Shown: piece after piece, positions 53,692-61,732 of the stretch
How positions within the stretch are numbered: the first letter of the stretch is position 1
Layout: every line of letters begins with the position of its first letter
Assembly (NCBI RefSeq): GCF_900313025.1
Contig: NZ_OMPQ01000015.1
Coordinates: 71,775 to 135,774, forward strand
DNA length: 64,000 nt
Direction: 5' to 3'
Source of the DNA: Pseudophaeobacter sp. EL27
GTDB taxonomy: Bacteria > Pseudomonadota > Alphaproteobacteria > Rhodobacterales > Rhodobacteraceae
Notes under the pieces: model-generated
Database searches by the model: none
Seen by the model: only the letters and a program-made list of their open reading frames with translations
Told to the model about the DNA's origin: nothing
Translations under genes and position numbers: made by a program

Positions 53692-55191
53692 TCAAGGTTT
53701 GTACTTTATCCAGGTTGTCTTCAAAGCGGTATACTTTTCAAGTGAGTGCAGTGACAAGTCACGACCGAACCCGGATTGTTTCATGCCGCCAAACGGGGTC
53801 ATTGCCGACAGGGCATCCACTGTATTCACAGAAACCGTTCCCACATGCAGCTTATCCGATACCCGACAAGCACGGCTCAGGTTGTCCGTCCAGACCGAGG
53901 CGGCAAGACCATAGATCGAGTCATTAGCCATTTCGACCGCCTCTTGCTCACTGTCGAAGGGGATCACCGCCAGAACCGGGCCAAAAATCTCGTCTCGTGC
54001 CAGTGGGTCGCCATGTTTCACATCATCAAAAATGGTTGGTTGCACAAAACACCCTTTGCCATTGACCGTGACCTGTTCCCCCCCGGCGACGAGGTTTGCG
54101 GTGGATTTCCCACTCTCAACAAAGCGCATAATGCCTGCGGTCTGCTTTTCGTCAACAATTGCACCCATCTTTGACTTCGGGTCCAGTGGGTCGCCCGGCT
54201 GTGTGGCATTTGCTCGTTCGATCAGCTTCTCGACAAAGGAATCTTTGATGGATCGCTCAACATAAAGCCGCGAATTTGCGGAACAGACCTCACCCTGATT
54301 GAAGAAAATTCCAAAGGCCGCCATATCTGCCGCAGCCTCCAGATCCTCGCAATCGGCAAAGACAAGGTTCGGGCTTTTGCCGCCCGTTTCCGGCCAGACC
54401 TGTTTCAGGTTTGATTGGCCAGAATACTGCATGAACCTTTTGCCAATGCCCGTAGAGCCCGTGAAGGTCAGACAATCAACGTCCATATGAAGGCCCAGAG
54501 CCTGGCCTGCGGTGGCGCCAAAGCCAGGCACCACATTCAGCACGCCATCAGGCAGACCTGCTTCAGCGGCCAGCTCGGCCAGTCGCAGCGCCGAAAGCGG
54601 CGATTGTTCAGCTGGTTTCAGCACCACCGAATTGCCTGCCGCCAGCGCAGCCGCTGCCTTCCATGTGGCCATGTCCAATGGGAAATTCCACGGCGTCACC
54701 GCGCCAACTACACCCAAAGGTACGCGGCTGATCAGCGCCAGATCGCCGGGTCCGGTGGGGGCGACCTCGTCATAGACCTTGTCGATGGCCTCGGCGTACC
54801 ATTGGAAAAAATGCGCCGAACCCGGGGCATCAATGGTCACCGCGTCGCTCACCAGTTTCCCCATGTCCAGACTGTCCAGCAGCGCCATTTCCTCAAGGTT
54901 TTCACGGATGAGTGCCGCCAGCTTCAGCAGGATCTCCTTGCGATCACCCGGTGCCATGCGTGACCAACGCCCATCCTCAAAGGCACGCCGTCCTGCCGAA
55001 ACCGCAAGATCGATATCAGCGGCGTCGCATTCGGCAACCGAAGTCAAGATTTCCCCATTCGCGGGATTGATGCTGTCGAAGGTTTTTCCCGAAATTGCGT
55101 CGACAAACTTCCCGTCGACAAAGGCCTGCCCCCGGAGAGAAATGCTCTCCGCGCGGGTTTTCCAATCCTGATAGCTATAGCCCATCACCAT
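53692..55191 (-). CDS. NAD(P)-dependent aldehyde dehydrogenase (amino-aldehyde type, PuuC-like)
   Basis: 499 residues. Catalytic Glu in VWPETGGKSPNLVFAD, catalytic Cys in FFNQGEVCSANSRLYVE, and the ALDH motif GVVGAVTPWNFPLDMATWKA. Similar proteins oxidise gamma-glutamyl-aminobutyraldehyde or betaine aldehyde. In this cluster it would oxidise an aldehyde released by amine oxidation or N-demethylation. It is 12 bases downstream of the DUF1028 gene. Confidence 0.9.
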   Translation of the reverse strand: MVMGYSYQDWKTRAESISLRGQAFVDGKFVDAISGKTFDSINPANGEILTSVAECDAADIDLAVSAGRRAFEDGRWSRMAPGDRKEILLKLAALIRENLEEMALLDSLDMGKLVSDAVTIDAPGSAHFFQWYAEAIDKVYDEVAPTGPGDLALISRVPLGVVGAVTPWNFPLDMATWKAAAALAAGNSVVLKPAEQSPLSALRLAELAAEAGLPDGVLNVVPGFGATAGQALGLHMDVDCLTFTGSTGIGKRFMQYSGQSNLKQVWPETGGKSPNLVFADCEDLEAAADMAAFGIFFNQGEVCSANSRLYVERSIKDSFVEKLIERANATQPGDPLDPKSKMGAIVDEKQTAGIMRFVESGKSTANLVAGGEQVTVNGKGCFVQPTIFDDVKHGDPLARDEIFGPVLAVIPFDSEQEAVEMANDSIYGLAASVWTDNLSRACRVSDKLHVGTVSVNTVDALSAMTPFGGMKQSGFGRDLSLHSLEKYTALKTTWIKYKP

Positions 55192-55203
55192 GTCCTCTTT
55201 GCT

Positions 55204-55878
55204 TCACTCGTCGCCCGGCACGCCGTAAGACGGGGCTTCTCTTGGATCCAACGCCCGTTGAACGTAGGCCTCCATTTGCGGTTTGTAGACGTCCCAAGCC
55301 TGCGCCAAGGCCTCGATCGGGCAGTCCAGTGTCCAGTCACAGCGCAGGTCGACCAGGGGCCAGCTCTGCTTGTCCACAACCTTCATACCTGCGGAATGGA
55401 TTGGCCCCGCCTCGCCGCCTGCCTCCAGCCCCGCGCGCATGGCAGCAAGCAGACGATCACCAAGATGGCCTGAGGCACTGACGAACCCATCGACAATCGC
55501 CTGGGGCACTGCGTCATTTGCCAGCAGGTTGCCACCCGAGGCGACATGATCGCCACTGGCCTGCGTCCAGATACCAAGGGAATTTGGCCCAGAATGAATG
55601 GCGGTGTTGCCCGCCTGATCCACTGCCAGAACCTGGCGGTAGTCGATGAACGTCCCCTGTTTCACCACCTCGTCGATGGCCTCAGCTGCAGTGCGCCCCT
55701 GCGCCATGAAATCAAGGGCAAGAGGGCCAAGTGACGGATCGGTGATATTTTGTGACGCAACCGCCCCAACCCCTGCACGCGCGAAAGAGCAACGCGCAGC
55801 GACTGCCGGGGAGGAGGATGAGATTGCGAGGCCGAACATACCTGTTTCAGCGCAACGGGCGACCAGAGAAAATGTCAT
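55204..55878 (-). CDS. DUF1028 (Ntn-hydrolase-like) protein
   Basis: 224 residues. The N-terminus MTFSLVARCAETGMFGLAIS and the motif VASQNITDPSLGPLALDFMA are those of the DUF1028 family, which has an N-terminal-nucleophile hydrolase-like fold. The biochemical role is unknown. It starts 4 bases after the RidA stop. Its repeated association with RidA-type proteins in catabolic clusters suggests a hydrolytic step on an amide or imide. Confidence 0.85.
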   Translation of the reverse strand: MTFSLVARCAETGMFGLAISSSSPAVAARCSFARAGVGAVASQNITDPSLGPLALDFMAQGRTAAEAIDEVVKQGTFIDYRQVLAVDQAGNTAIHSGPNSLGIWTQASGDHVASGGNLLANDAVPQAIVDGFVSASGHLGDRLLAAMRAGLEAGGEAGPIHSAGMKVVDKQSWPLVDLRCDWTLDCPIEALAQAWDVYKPQMEAYVQRALDPREAPSYGVPGDE

Positions 55879-55882
55879 GGCC

Positions 55883-56299
55883 TCAGTCCGGGATCACGGC
55901 GGTGCCGTCGATTTCGACCAGCCATTCAGGACGCGCCAGCGCCTGCACAACCAGCCCGGTCGAACAGGGGTACACCCCTTTGATATATTCCCCCATGGTG
56001 CGGTAAACAGCTTCGCGATGACGCACATCGGTGATGTAGACCACGATTTTCACCAGGTGTTCCATCGTCCCGCCGGCCTCTTCGATCAGCTGGCGAATGT
56101 TCTGCATCACCTTATGGGTCTGCTCTACCGGGTCGTGGCTGTCGATATTGACGGCGTCGTCCAGGTTCTGCGGGCATTGCCCACGCAGATAGACGGTTTT
56201 GCCGCCCTGTGTGACCACGGCCTGACACAGATCGTTGTCGAGATTTTGTTCAGGGTAGGTTTCCCCAGTGTTGAACTTGCGAATTCGGGTATGGGCCAT
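55883..56299 (-). CDS. RidA/YjgF-family enamine/imine deaminase
   Basis: 138 residues. The family core is present: RGQCPQNLDD, MQNIRQLIEEAGGTMEHLVK and a C-terminal ALARPEWLVEIDGTAVIP. The conserved Arg that anchors the carboxylate in active RidA enzymes is likely in the VQALARPEWLVEIDG segment, as in the family motif RxxLPxxxxVEIExIA. It hydrolyses reactive enamines/imines, consistent with amine oxidation by its neighbours. Confidence 0.88.
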   Translation of the reverse strand: MAHTRIRKFNTGETYPEQNLDNDLCQAVVTQGGKTVYLRGQCPQNLDDAVNIDSHDPVEQTHKVMQNIRQLIEEAGGTMEHLVKIVVYITDVRHREAVYRTMGEYIKGVYPCSTGLVVQALARPEWLVEIDGTAVIPD

Positions 56300-56346
56300 G
56301 TCGGTCTCCGTCAGATTGGAATTATGTGAGAGCTACGCTGCGGATC

Positions 56347-56381
56347 TCTCAGCGCATTTTCTGAGCACAGCTGCGCTGAGA
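56347..56381. other. Perfect 10-bp inverted repeat between hydroxylase and ridA genes
   Basis: TCTCAGCGCA and TGCGCTGAGA flank a 15-base loop. No T-run follows on the minus strand, so this is a processing or attenuating hairpin rather than a clear terminator. Confidence 0.5.
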
Positions 56382-56401
56382 TGCGTGATGCTGATGCTAG
56401 A

Positions 56402-57934
56402 TCACCCCACAGCGGTCTCAGGTGTCAGATTGTCAAAGTTGCTGGAAAACCAGTTTGAAATCGCTGAATCCCCAACGGCGGATACCTCTTGAGCCTCCAC
56501 TTTGTCGGACAGGTTGGCAGCATCCTTTACAAAGGCGAGCGGCCTCTCCCAGTCGAAATTCCGGTACAGGGCTGCAAGATGCGCAAAAGAGGGGGATTGC
56601 GAAAAGGTCTGAAAGGACAGGTGATGTCCCGCATATTCAGAATTCAGAAGATCCCGTGCAAAGGCCAGGAGTTTTCTGCGATCTTCAACCAGCCAATCGC
56701 CACCAACCCCGTAGAACTTGTCCAGCCAGGGTTTGGTTTCCGGATTACCAAAGGACGCGGCATCCGGCGTCACACTGATCTGCCCCCCACACAGCTCACG
56801 TGCGATATGCATCATTTGGGGGAGTTGCGAACAGGCTGTGACCCGCCCCGCATAGAGCAGCGATTGATTGGGCATCATCAGCCCGGCAGGTGATTTCTCG
56901 GCCAGGGCGATGGCGGCAGTAAGATGGGCATTGATGCTTTCACGATAGCACGCCAGCGTCGAGAGTTTCTCCTGCACTCCCTGCAGGCGATCCAGCCCGG
57001 TCTGGCGGATGTTGAACAGCGCCGCACCAATCATCATGTCTGTGTATTTCAAAATGCGCTGAACAAAAGAAAAGGCCGTGTAACGGTGCAGTGACGCTCG
57101 GATGAACTTGGCGGCCTTGGTGCTGCGATAGAACAGGACATCTTCCCAGGGGATCAGCACATCGTCAAAAACCACCAATGAGTCGATCTCATCAAATTTG
57201 TTGGCCAGCGGGTAGTCTTCAGCCGAGGCCCGCCCAGCAAAGCCTGAACGGCAAATGAACTTGAGACCTGCGGCATTCAAATCGCAGATAAAGCCAAAGG
57301 CGTATTCTGATTTCTCTTCCCTGCCCCAATTGGCAATGGTCGGTTTGGTCACAGCCCGATTGGCATAGGCGCCGGCGGTTTCAAACTTTGCCCCCCGCAC
57401 AACAATCCCTGCATCGGTTTCCTTGACGACGTGAAGCAGCATTTCGGGATTTTGGTCCTGAGGAACCTTCATGCGGTCTCCCTTAGGGTCGGCATTTGCC
57501 GAAACCAGAAAACTGTCTTCCCGTTTGGCCTTTTCTATGTGGGCTTGGATGTTCACCGCAAAAGCGGGCTCGATTTCACTCAGCTCCTCTTTGGCGTCAT
57601 AAAGAGACCAAAGCTCCCCCACGATATCATCCCCCGTTCGGGTCAGAACACCACCCGCCTTGTTCATGAGGTGGTCACTGGCACGGCGCTTGGCCCACCA
57701 GTCGGCCTGGCTAAAGGGCATTTTGTGAGCGATCGCAGTATCTTCTCCCTCCTCCTTAAAGGTAAGGATAGCGGCGCTTTCGCCCTGGTGCTGGAGATCA
57801 TAGAGGTCGGCACGCAGATCAATCAGGGGCCTAAATTGCGGATGAAGGGTAACATCTTGGACGCGATCCCCGTTGATGTAGATTTCGCGACTCCCGCGGA
57901 TTGACTCACGGTACTGGTCCCCGGTGCGGATCAT
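56402..57934 (-). CDS. 4-hydroxyphenylacetate 3-hydroxylase (HpaB)-family flavin monooxygenase
   Basis: 510 residues. HpaB/PvcC fold: the N-terminus DQYRESIRGSREIYINGDRV, the central VVRGAKFETAGAYANRAVTK, FDEIDSLVVFDDVLIPWEDV and ELCGGQISVTPDAASF in the C-terminal helical bundle. Such enzymes use reduced FADH2 from a separate reductase; no HpaC-like gene is present. The substrate is not recognisable. A perfect palindrome lies 112-126 bases upstream. Head of the HpaB-RidA-DUF1028-ALDH-LysR unit. Confidence 0.85.
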   Translation of the reverse strand: MIRTGDQYRESIRGSREIYINGDRVQDVTLHPQFRPLIDLRADLYDLQHQGESAAILTFKEEGEDTAIAHKMPFSQADWWAKRRASDHLMNKAGGVLTRTGDDIVGELWSLYDAKEELSEIEPAFAVNIQAHIEKAKREDSFLVSANADPKGDRMKVPQDQNPEMLLHVVKETDAGIVVRGAKFETAGAYANRAVTKPTIANWGREEKSEYAFGFICDLNAAGLKFICRSGFAGRASAEDYPLANKFDEIDSLVVFDDVLIPWEDVLFYRSTKAAKFIRASLHRYTAFSFVQRILKYTDMMIGAALFNIRQTGLDRLQGVQEKLSTLACYRESINAHLTAAIALAEKSPAGLMMPNQSLLYAGRVTACSQLPQMMHIARELCGGQISVTPDAASFGNPETKPWLDKFYGVGGDWLVEDRRKLLAFARDLLNSEYAGHHLSFQTFSQSPSFAHLAALYRNFDWERPLAFVKDAANLSDKVEAQEVSAVGDSAISNWFSSNFDNLTPETAVG

Positions 57935-58186
57935 GATGTAGTCCTTTCTCCAAACCGGGTCACGAAATCAGATGTGAAGCCTGCGTCCTCTGGTAGATGG
58001 CATGCCGAAATCAAATCCTGAAAGAACAGCTTCTCTCATCGCTGCTTAGCCTGAGGCTAAGGGGAACAGGGGCTCAGCCGCGCGGCCTGTGTTGCTGAAG
58101 ACTATCCCAATCGTACGGCAATTCTGCAGTCCGATTGGAGCGGTATCACGCCCACATCCCCCTGCGCAATCACAGGGCGTGCCGGG
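57935..58186. other. Promoter region of the hydroxylase operon
   Basis: Contains the LysR-type operator described separately. No gene. Confidence 0.45.
58045..58061. promoter_or_regulatory. LysR-type operator 2 (hydroxylase operon), perfect palindrome
   Basis: CTTAGCCTGAGGCTAAG: two 8-bp arms around a single base, with an internal T-N11-A. It is the best copy of the four related sites. Confidence 0.65.
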
Positions 58187-59464
58187 TTACCGCGCGGCCG
58201 TGGTTATCTTTGCAGCCTCGCCATCATACTGGCCATAGGCCCGCTGAATTGCGATCTGATCGCCGACATATTTGGCGTCATGCCAGATCCCCCAGAGGAA
58301 ACTCGACCCCCGGCGCGATTGCCAGGGCAATCCAAGGAAATAGATACCGGGTTCGGCGGCAACACCGCGCTGATGAATCGGCTTGCCGGATTCTTCAAAG
58401 GTGTCTGCTTTCAACCAGTTGAAATCCTGACGGAAACCCGTGGCCCAGATGACCGAAGTGATCCCGGCCTCGGCGAGGTTCAACTCGCTTACTGGGTTTG
58501 TCACACTGTCCGGAGTGGCCAGGAGTTCGCGGGCTTCGGGCTCTCGCGGCAGATCAACCCCGGTCCGTTCAACATAGGCATCAGCCATGTCCAGAAACGC
58601 CAGATAGCCCCGATCACCCTCTGCAATACTCTCCGCAAGATCTGGCGCAAATTTCAGCACGCCCTCTTTATAGGACTGCGTCATGCCAAACAGATTGACC
58701 CCCTCTTTCGCCAAACGCCGGAAATCCACTGTTTCACCGCCGCGTGCTCCGCTGACACAGATGGCAAAACGCTCGGTTCCCGGCGCCATCGAGGGCGCGT
58801 CCCACAGGCCAAGCACCCCCAGCCACCAAACATTGTCGCGACCACGATAACGGCGCGGAGGACGGTCATGGGGGCTCACCGACAAATAGACTTCCTTGCC
58901 GTCACGGCGCAGCTCATCGGCAATCTGCACACCGGAGGATCCGGTCCCCACTACCAGGACATTGCCTTGCGGCAGCTGAGCCGAATTGTGGTAATGGAAG
59001 GAATGCAGCTGGACGATGCCTTCCTCTTTTGGAATCACCGGTGGAATGACAGGAACCTGGAAAGCCCCGGTGGCGACGACAATCCGCTTAGCCTCGATCT
59101 GGCCTTCGGATGTATCAACCAGAAATCCCTGCTCGCCTGGTTTCTTTTCGGCGTTCAGAACCTCGACGCCAGTCCGGACCGGCGCATCAATCATCTCTGC
59201 ATAATCAGAGAGATATTGCGCCATGCGATCTTTGGGCACAAAGGCATCCGGGTGAGAATCTTCGAACTTGAGGTTCGGGAACCGATCATGCCAGGCTGGA
59301 CCATTCGCCACCATGGTGTCCCAACGTCCCGTGCGCCATGCTTCCGCGATACGTTTCTTCTCCAGAATGATGTGGTCAACACCATGGCTGGAAAGGTGCT
59401 CGCTCATCGCGATGCCAGCCTGCCCTCCGCCAACAACAAGTGTATCGGTTTTCTCAATCGGCAT
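58187..59464 (-). CDS. FAD/NADPH monooxygenase (CzcO/FMO-like)
   Basis: 425 residues. FAD-binding TLVVGGGQAGIAMSEHLSSH at the N-terminus, NADPH-binding NVLVVGTGSSGVQIADELRR near 165-185 and the ATGF-type motif VIWATGFRQDFNWLK near 355. The YLGLPW-like IYFLGLPWQSRRGSSFLWGI at the C-terminus is typical of this flavin monooxygenase branch, which hydroxylates N or S atoms or inserts oxygen next to a carbonyl. A related palindrome lies 101-115 bases upstream. Confidence 0.88.
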   Translation of the reverse strand: MPIEKTDTLVVGGGQAGIAMSEHLSSHGVDHIILEKKRIAEAWRTGRWDTMVANGPAWHDRFPNLKFEDSHPDAFVPKDRMAQYLSDYAEMIDAPVRTGVEVLNAEKKPGEQGFLVDTSEGQIEAKRIVVATGAFQVPVIPPVIPKEEGIVQLHSFHYHNSAQLPQGNVLVVGTGSSGVQIADELRRDGKEVYLSVSPHDRPPRRYRGRDNVWWLGVLGLWDAPSMAPGTERFAICVSGARGGETVDFRRLAKEGVNLFGMTQSYKEGVLKFAPDLAESIAEGDRGYLAFLDMADAYVERTGVDLPREPEARELLATPDSVTNPVSELNLAEAGITSVIWATGFRQDFNWLKADTFEESGKPIHQRGVAAEPGIYFLGLPWQSRRGSSFLWGIWHDAKYVGDQIAIQRAYGQYDGEAAKITTAAR

Positions 59465-59563
59465 GTTCGGTTCCTCGGTCTCGATTTACGTATTCGCAAC
59501 GTCTCTGGAGGCCAGCCTACCGAGGCGTGAGTTTTGTCGAAAATACCGTTTCTGAAACCGTTG

Positions 59564-59580
59564 CTTTGCCTGAGGCTAAT
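59564..59580. promoter_or_regulatory. LysR-type operator 1 (FAD monooxygenase)
   Basis: CTTTGCCTGAGGCTAAT is identical to operator 2 at 15 of 17 positions. It is 101-115 bases before the monooxygenase start (core 59565-59579). Confidence 0.6.
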
Positions 59581-60086
59581 CAAGCCATTGCCGGATACCA
59601 GCCCTCTTCGCGAGGGTGGCACGGGTTCGCATAACTCGATCCGCCGTGATATATGGGAATGTGAGTTTCGTGATGAGATGCAAAACCTCACGCCGTTTGG
59701 GGGGCAGGTTTACAGTGGTCACACAGAGGCTTTGGGGGCAACAAGCCGCAAAAATAGAGCCTGAAAAACGCCAACTCTGAACCGTGCAGAACCAGATGCA
59801 GCACCAAACCCACCTGGTCGTTCAGGATGTTTGCGGATCTTTCTTACCAAAGTAAGATTATGGCGGAGGGAAAGGTCTGGGGGTGGACACCCTCCATCCT
59901 TTAGTCACTGTAATCATTGGCACCAATCAGGGTTCGAAAGCCTTCCGGTTCGAACGGTCCTGACAGCCAACCGTTTTACGTCGCCGGCAAGGGATACAAC
60001 CTCATCGTAACCCCACCCTGACCGTCTTCTTCAACTTCCAAGACATGATTCACCATCACATCATCTGGATCGCCCCGCTCTGTAAG
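59581..60086. other. Gene-free stretch between catabolic cluster and accessory region
   Basis: About 500 bases without a believable ORF. A small GGAGGG/CCCTCC stem is present near 59864-59894. The stretch resembles eroded sequence at the edge of a mobile region; I see no tRNA or attachment repeat. Confidence 0.4.
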
Positions 60087-60365
60087 TTAATCGATCGCCG
60101 ACAACAGGTAGGCCTTCGACTGCTCACGGGAGGTGCAGGGAATAATAATGATGCCCGGATGAATTTCTTCTCGAGCGACCAATGCTCGAAAATCCCTTGC
60201 ATTCTCGGTCACGATCACGAGGTTTTCGCGCGTTGCCCTCGCCAAGACGGCATGATCTGGTTCCGCCATGCCTCCTTGGTTTCACGGATGAACCGCGAAG
60301 TGCCCGATTTTGATCAGTTCGAGCGCCATCTTCGTCGATAAGCACTCGTCAATAAATAACTGCAA
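60087..60365 (-). pseudogene. DUF5615-type PIN-like toxin, interrupted by a TGA codon
   Basis: From a TTG preceded by AGAGGAAA the frame reads MQLFIDECLSTKMALELIK and IGHFAVHP, then a TGA (60282-60284), then resumes with NQGGMAEPDHAVLARATREN, LVIVTENARDFRALVAREEI and HPGIIIIP. This is the small PIN-like fold with Asp residues in FIDE, EPDH and TENARDF. The stop sits where homologues have a charged residue, so a single point mutation broke the gene. It directly follows the DUF433 gene, the usual order for this antitoxin-toxin-like pair. Confidence 0.7.
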
Positions 60366-60389
60366 GCTCGCGCGCTTTCCTCTTTCACT

Positions 60390-60992
60390 TCAGCGCCACG
60401 GCTTTCCAGCTCTAGGCCTTCCGCGAACGGGATGGCTATTTGCGTAAGTCAGCGCGACCTCGAAGACTTCTTTGGGGACTTCACCATCGTAGTCCTCGAC
60501 GAGATCGCCAAATGTGTCACCGGCATCAACACGGCCTTTAACAGAGCGGCATGTAATCCGCGTCCCCTTGATGATGGGCGCGCCACCAAGTATTTCAGGA
60601 TCGCTCGTCAGATACTTATTCATTGCGGCCATGTAGGAACGAGCAAGCGACCATTCCGTGCCGGCGATGGCGTCAAGATTAAGCATAAGGCCTTCACCCA
60701 AGTCGGCCACCCCGAAAGAGCCCTCAAGCCTGCGAGATGTCCGAAGGAACCGCCACAGACGCTTCTTGAAGGTCTTGTTCGGGGAAATGTTCGCGCAGTT
60801 TTTAAGGGCTGCTGAATAGACGACGGTTTCCGCTGGCACGTGAAATACCTCACGCTTGACCAGATACCCCGTGTGTTTCTTCTTGTGCACGATACCTTCT
60901 TCGCACGACTTCTCCACCTTGCGGACTGAAACACCTGCAAGATGGTCGGCCTCGTTCACAGTGAGATCTTCGATGTGTGCTGTCGATGCCAC
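60390..60992 (-). CDS. DUF433-domain antitoxin-like protein with N-terminal HTH
   Basis: 200 residues. The N-terminal part reads as a helix-turn-helix (VNEADHLAGVSVRKVEKSCE) and the C-terminal 75 residues as DUF433 (YLTSDPEILGGAPIIKGTRI and VLDL-like spacing to VALTYANSHPV). DUF433 proteins usually precede DUF5615 PIN-like proteins. The gene begins with GTG. With its partner broken by a stop codon, the module is probably inactive, and the DUF433 protein may remain as an orphan regulator. Confidence 0.7.
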   Translation of the reverse strand: MASTAHIEDLTVNEADHLAGVSVRKVEKSCEEGIVHKKKHTGYLVKREVFHVPAETVVYSAALKNCANISPNKTFKKRLWRFLRTSRRLEGSFGVADLGEGLMLNLDAIAGTEWSLARSYMAAMNKYLTSDPEILGGAPIIKGTRITCRSVKGRVDAGDTFGDLVEDYDGEVPKEVFEVALTYANSHPVRGRPRAGKPWR

Positions 60993-61054
60993 AATCTTTC
61001 CCTACGAGGGGAGGATATAAGATCTGGGGCACTCATGCCAACGCTGAGGCGCCC

Positions 61055-61567
61055 TCAAACCGCCCGCAGTTGATCCGCTCCGACCGCCACGCGGGTCTGA
61101 CCACCCATGATCTCCATCAGGACCCAGATGCGCCGATCGGGCGCGATCTTTTCGAACTCCGCCACAAAATTGGCAAAGGGCCCCTTGGTCAGGGTCACCT
61201 GATCACCGGGCTTCAAGAGCTTAGGCGGCAGCAATTTGCCCTTCGCGTCACTGCGCAGCATCAGCTGTGAGACCAGATCCAGAGGCACCACCGTTGGCTC
61301 CTTGCCAAAGCTCACCAGCTGCGTGATCCCGTAGGTCGAATTCACCGTGCGCCAGAACCCGCGGGCTACATCGAAGGTCACGAAGATGTAGCCCGGAAAC
61401 AGTGGCCGCATGGAGGTGACGAACCTGCCATTTCGCTGTCGCGTCTCCTCTTCCATTGGCAGAAAGGTATTGAAGCCTTGGCGCTTGAGGTTCTTATCCG
61501 CGATGTTGGCACAATTCGGCTTCAGTTGCGCCAAAAACCAGCTTGTGCCGCGATCGTGGAATGTCAT
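61055..61567 (-). CDS. NusG-family antitermination paralogue (RfaH/LoaP-like)
   Basis: 170 residues. NGN domain: SWFLAQLKPNCANIADKNLK, QGFNTFLPMEEETRQRNGRF and LFPGYIFVTFDV; KOW domain: LKPGDQVTLTKGPFANFVAE and QTRVAVGADQL. It is shorter than housekeeping NusG and, unlike it, is not in the secE-nusG-rplK locus. Such paralogues help RNA polymerase through a dedicated, often capsule- or surface-related operon. No long operon follows it here. Confidence 0.85.
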   Translation of the reverse strand: MTFHDRGTSWFLAQLKPNCANIADKNLKRQGFNTFLPMEEETRQRNGRFVTSMRPLFPGYIFVTFDVARGFWRTVNSTYGITQLVSFGKEPTVVPLDLVSQLMLRSDAKGKLLPPKLLKPGDQVTLTKGPFANFVAEFEKIAPDRRIWVLMEIMGGQTRVAVGADQLRAV

Positions 61568-61732
61568 CTTGTAACCTCATTAAAACTCTATCGCTCACAT
61601 ATCGCTCGAATTTGAACGGGTGCAAGTAAGGTTTTCCGGATGTGATGTGATATCTTGATGAAGATGCTGGCGCGAACACCCCTCAAGGCGTTGATATGAT
61701 GGTATAATCCAAAACTTTCAGTTTGATACATT
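61568..61732. other. Divergent promoter region of NusG-like and recombinase genes
   Basis: 165 bases, AT-richer than the flanks. No operator was recognised. Confidence 0.4.

Noticed and set aside
59930-59970. GGTTCGAA motifs suggesting a tRNA T-arm
   Set aside because: No acceptor, anticodon or D-arm pairing can be drawn around them.
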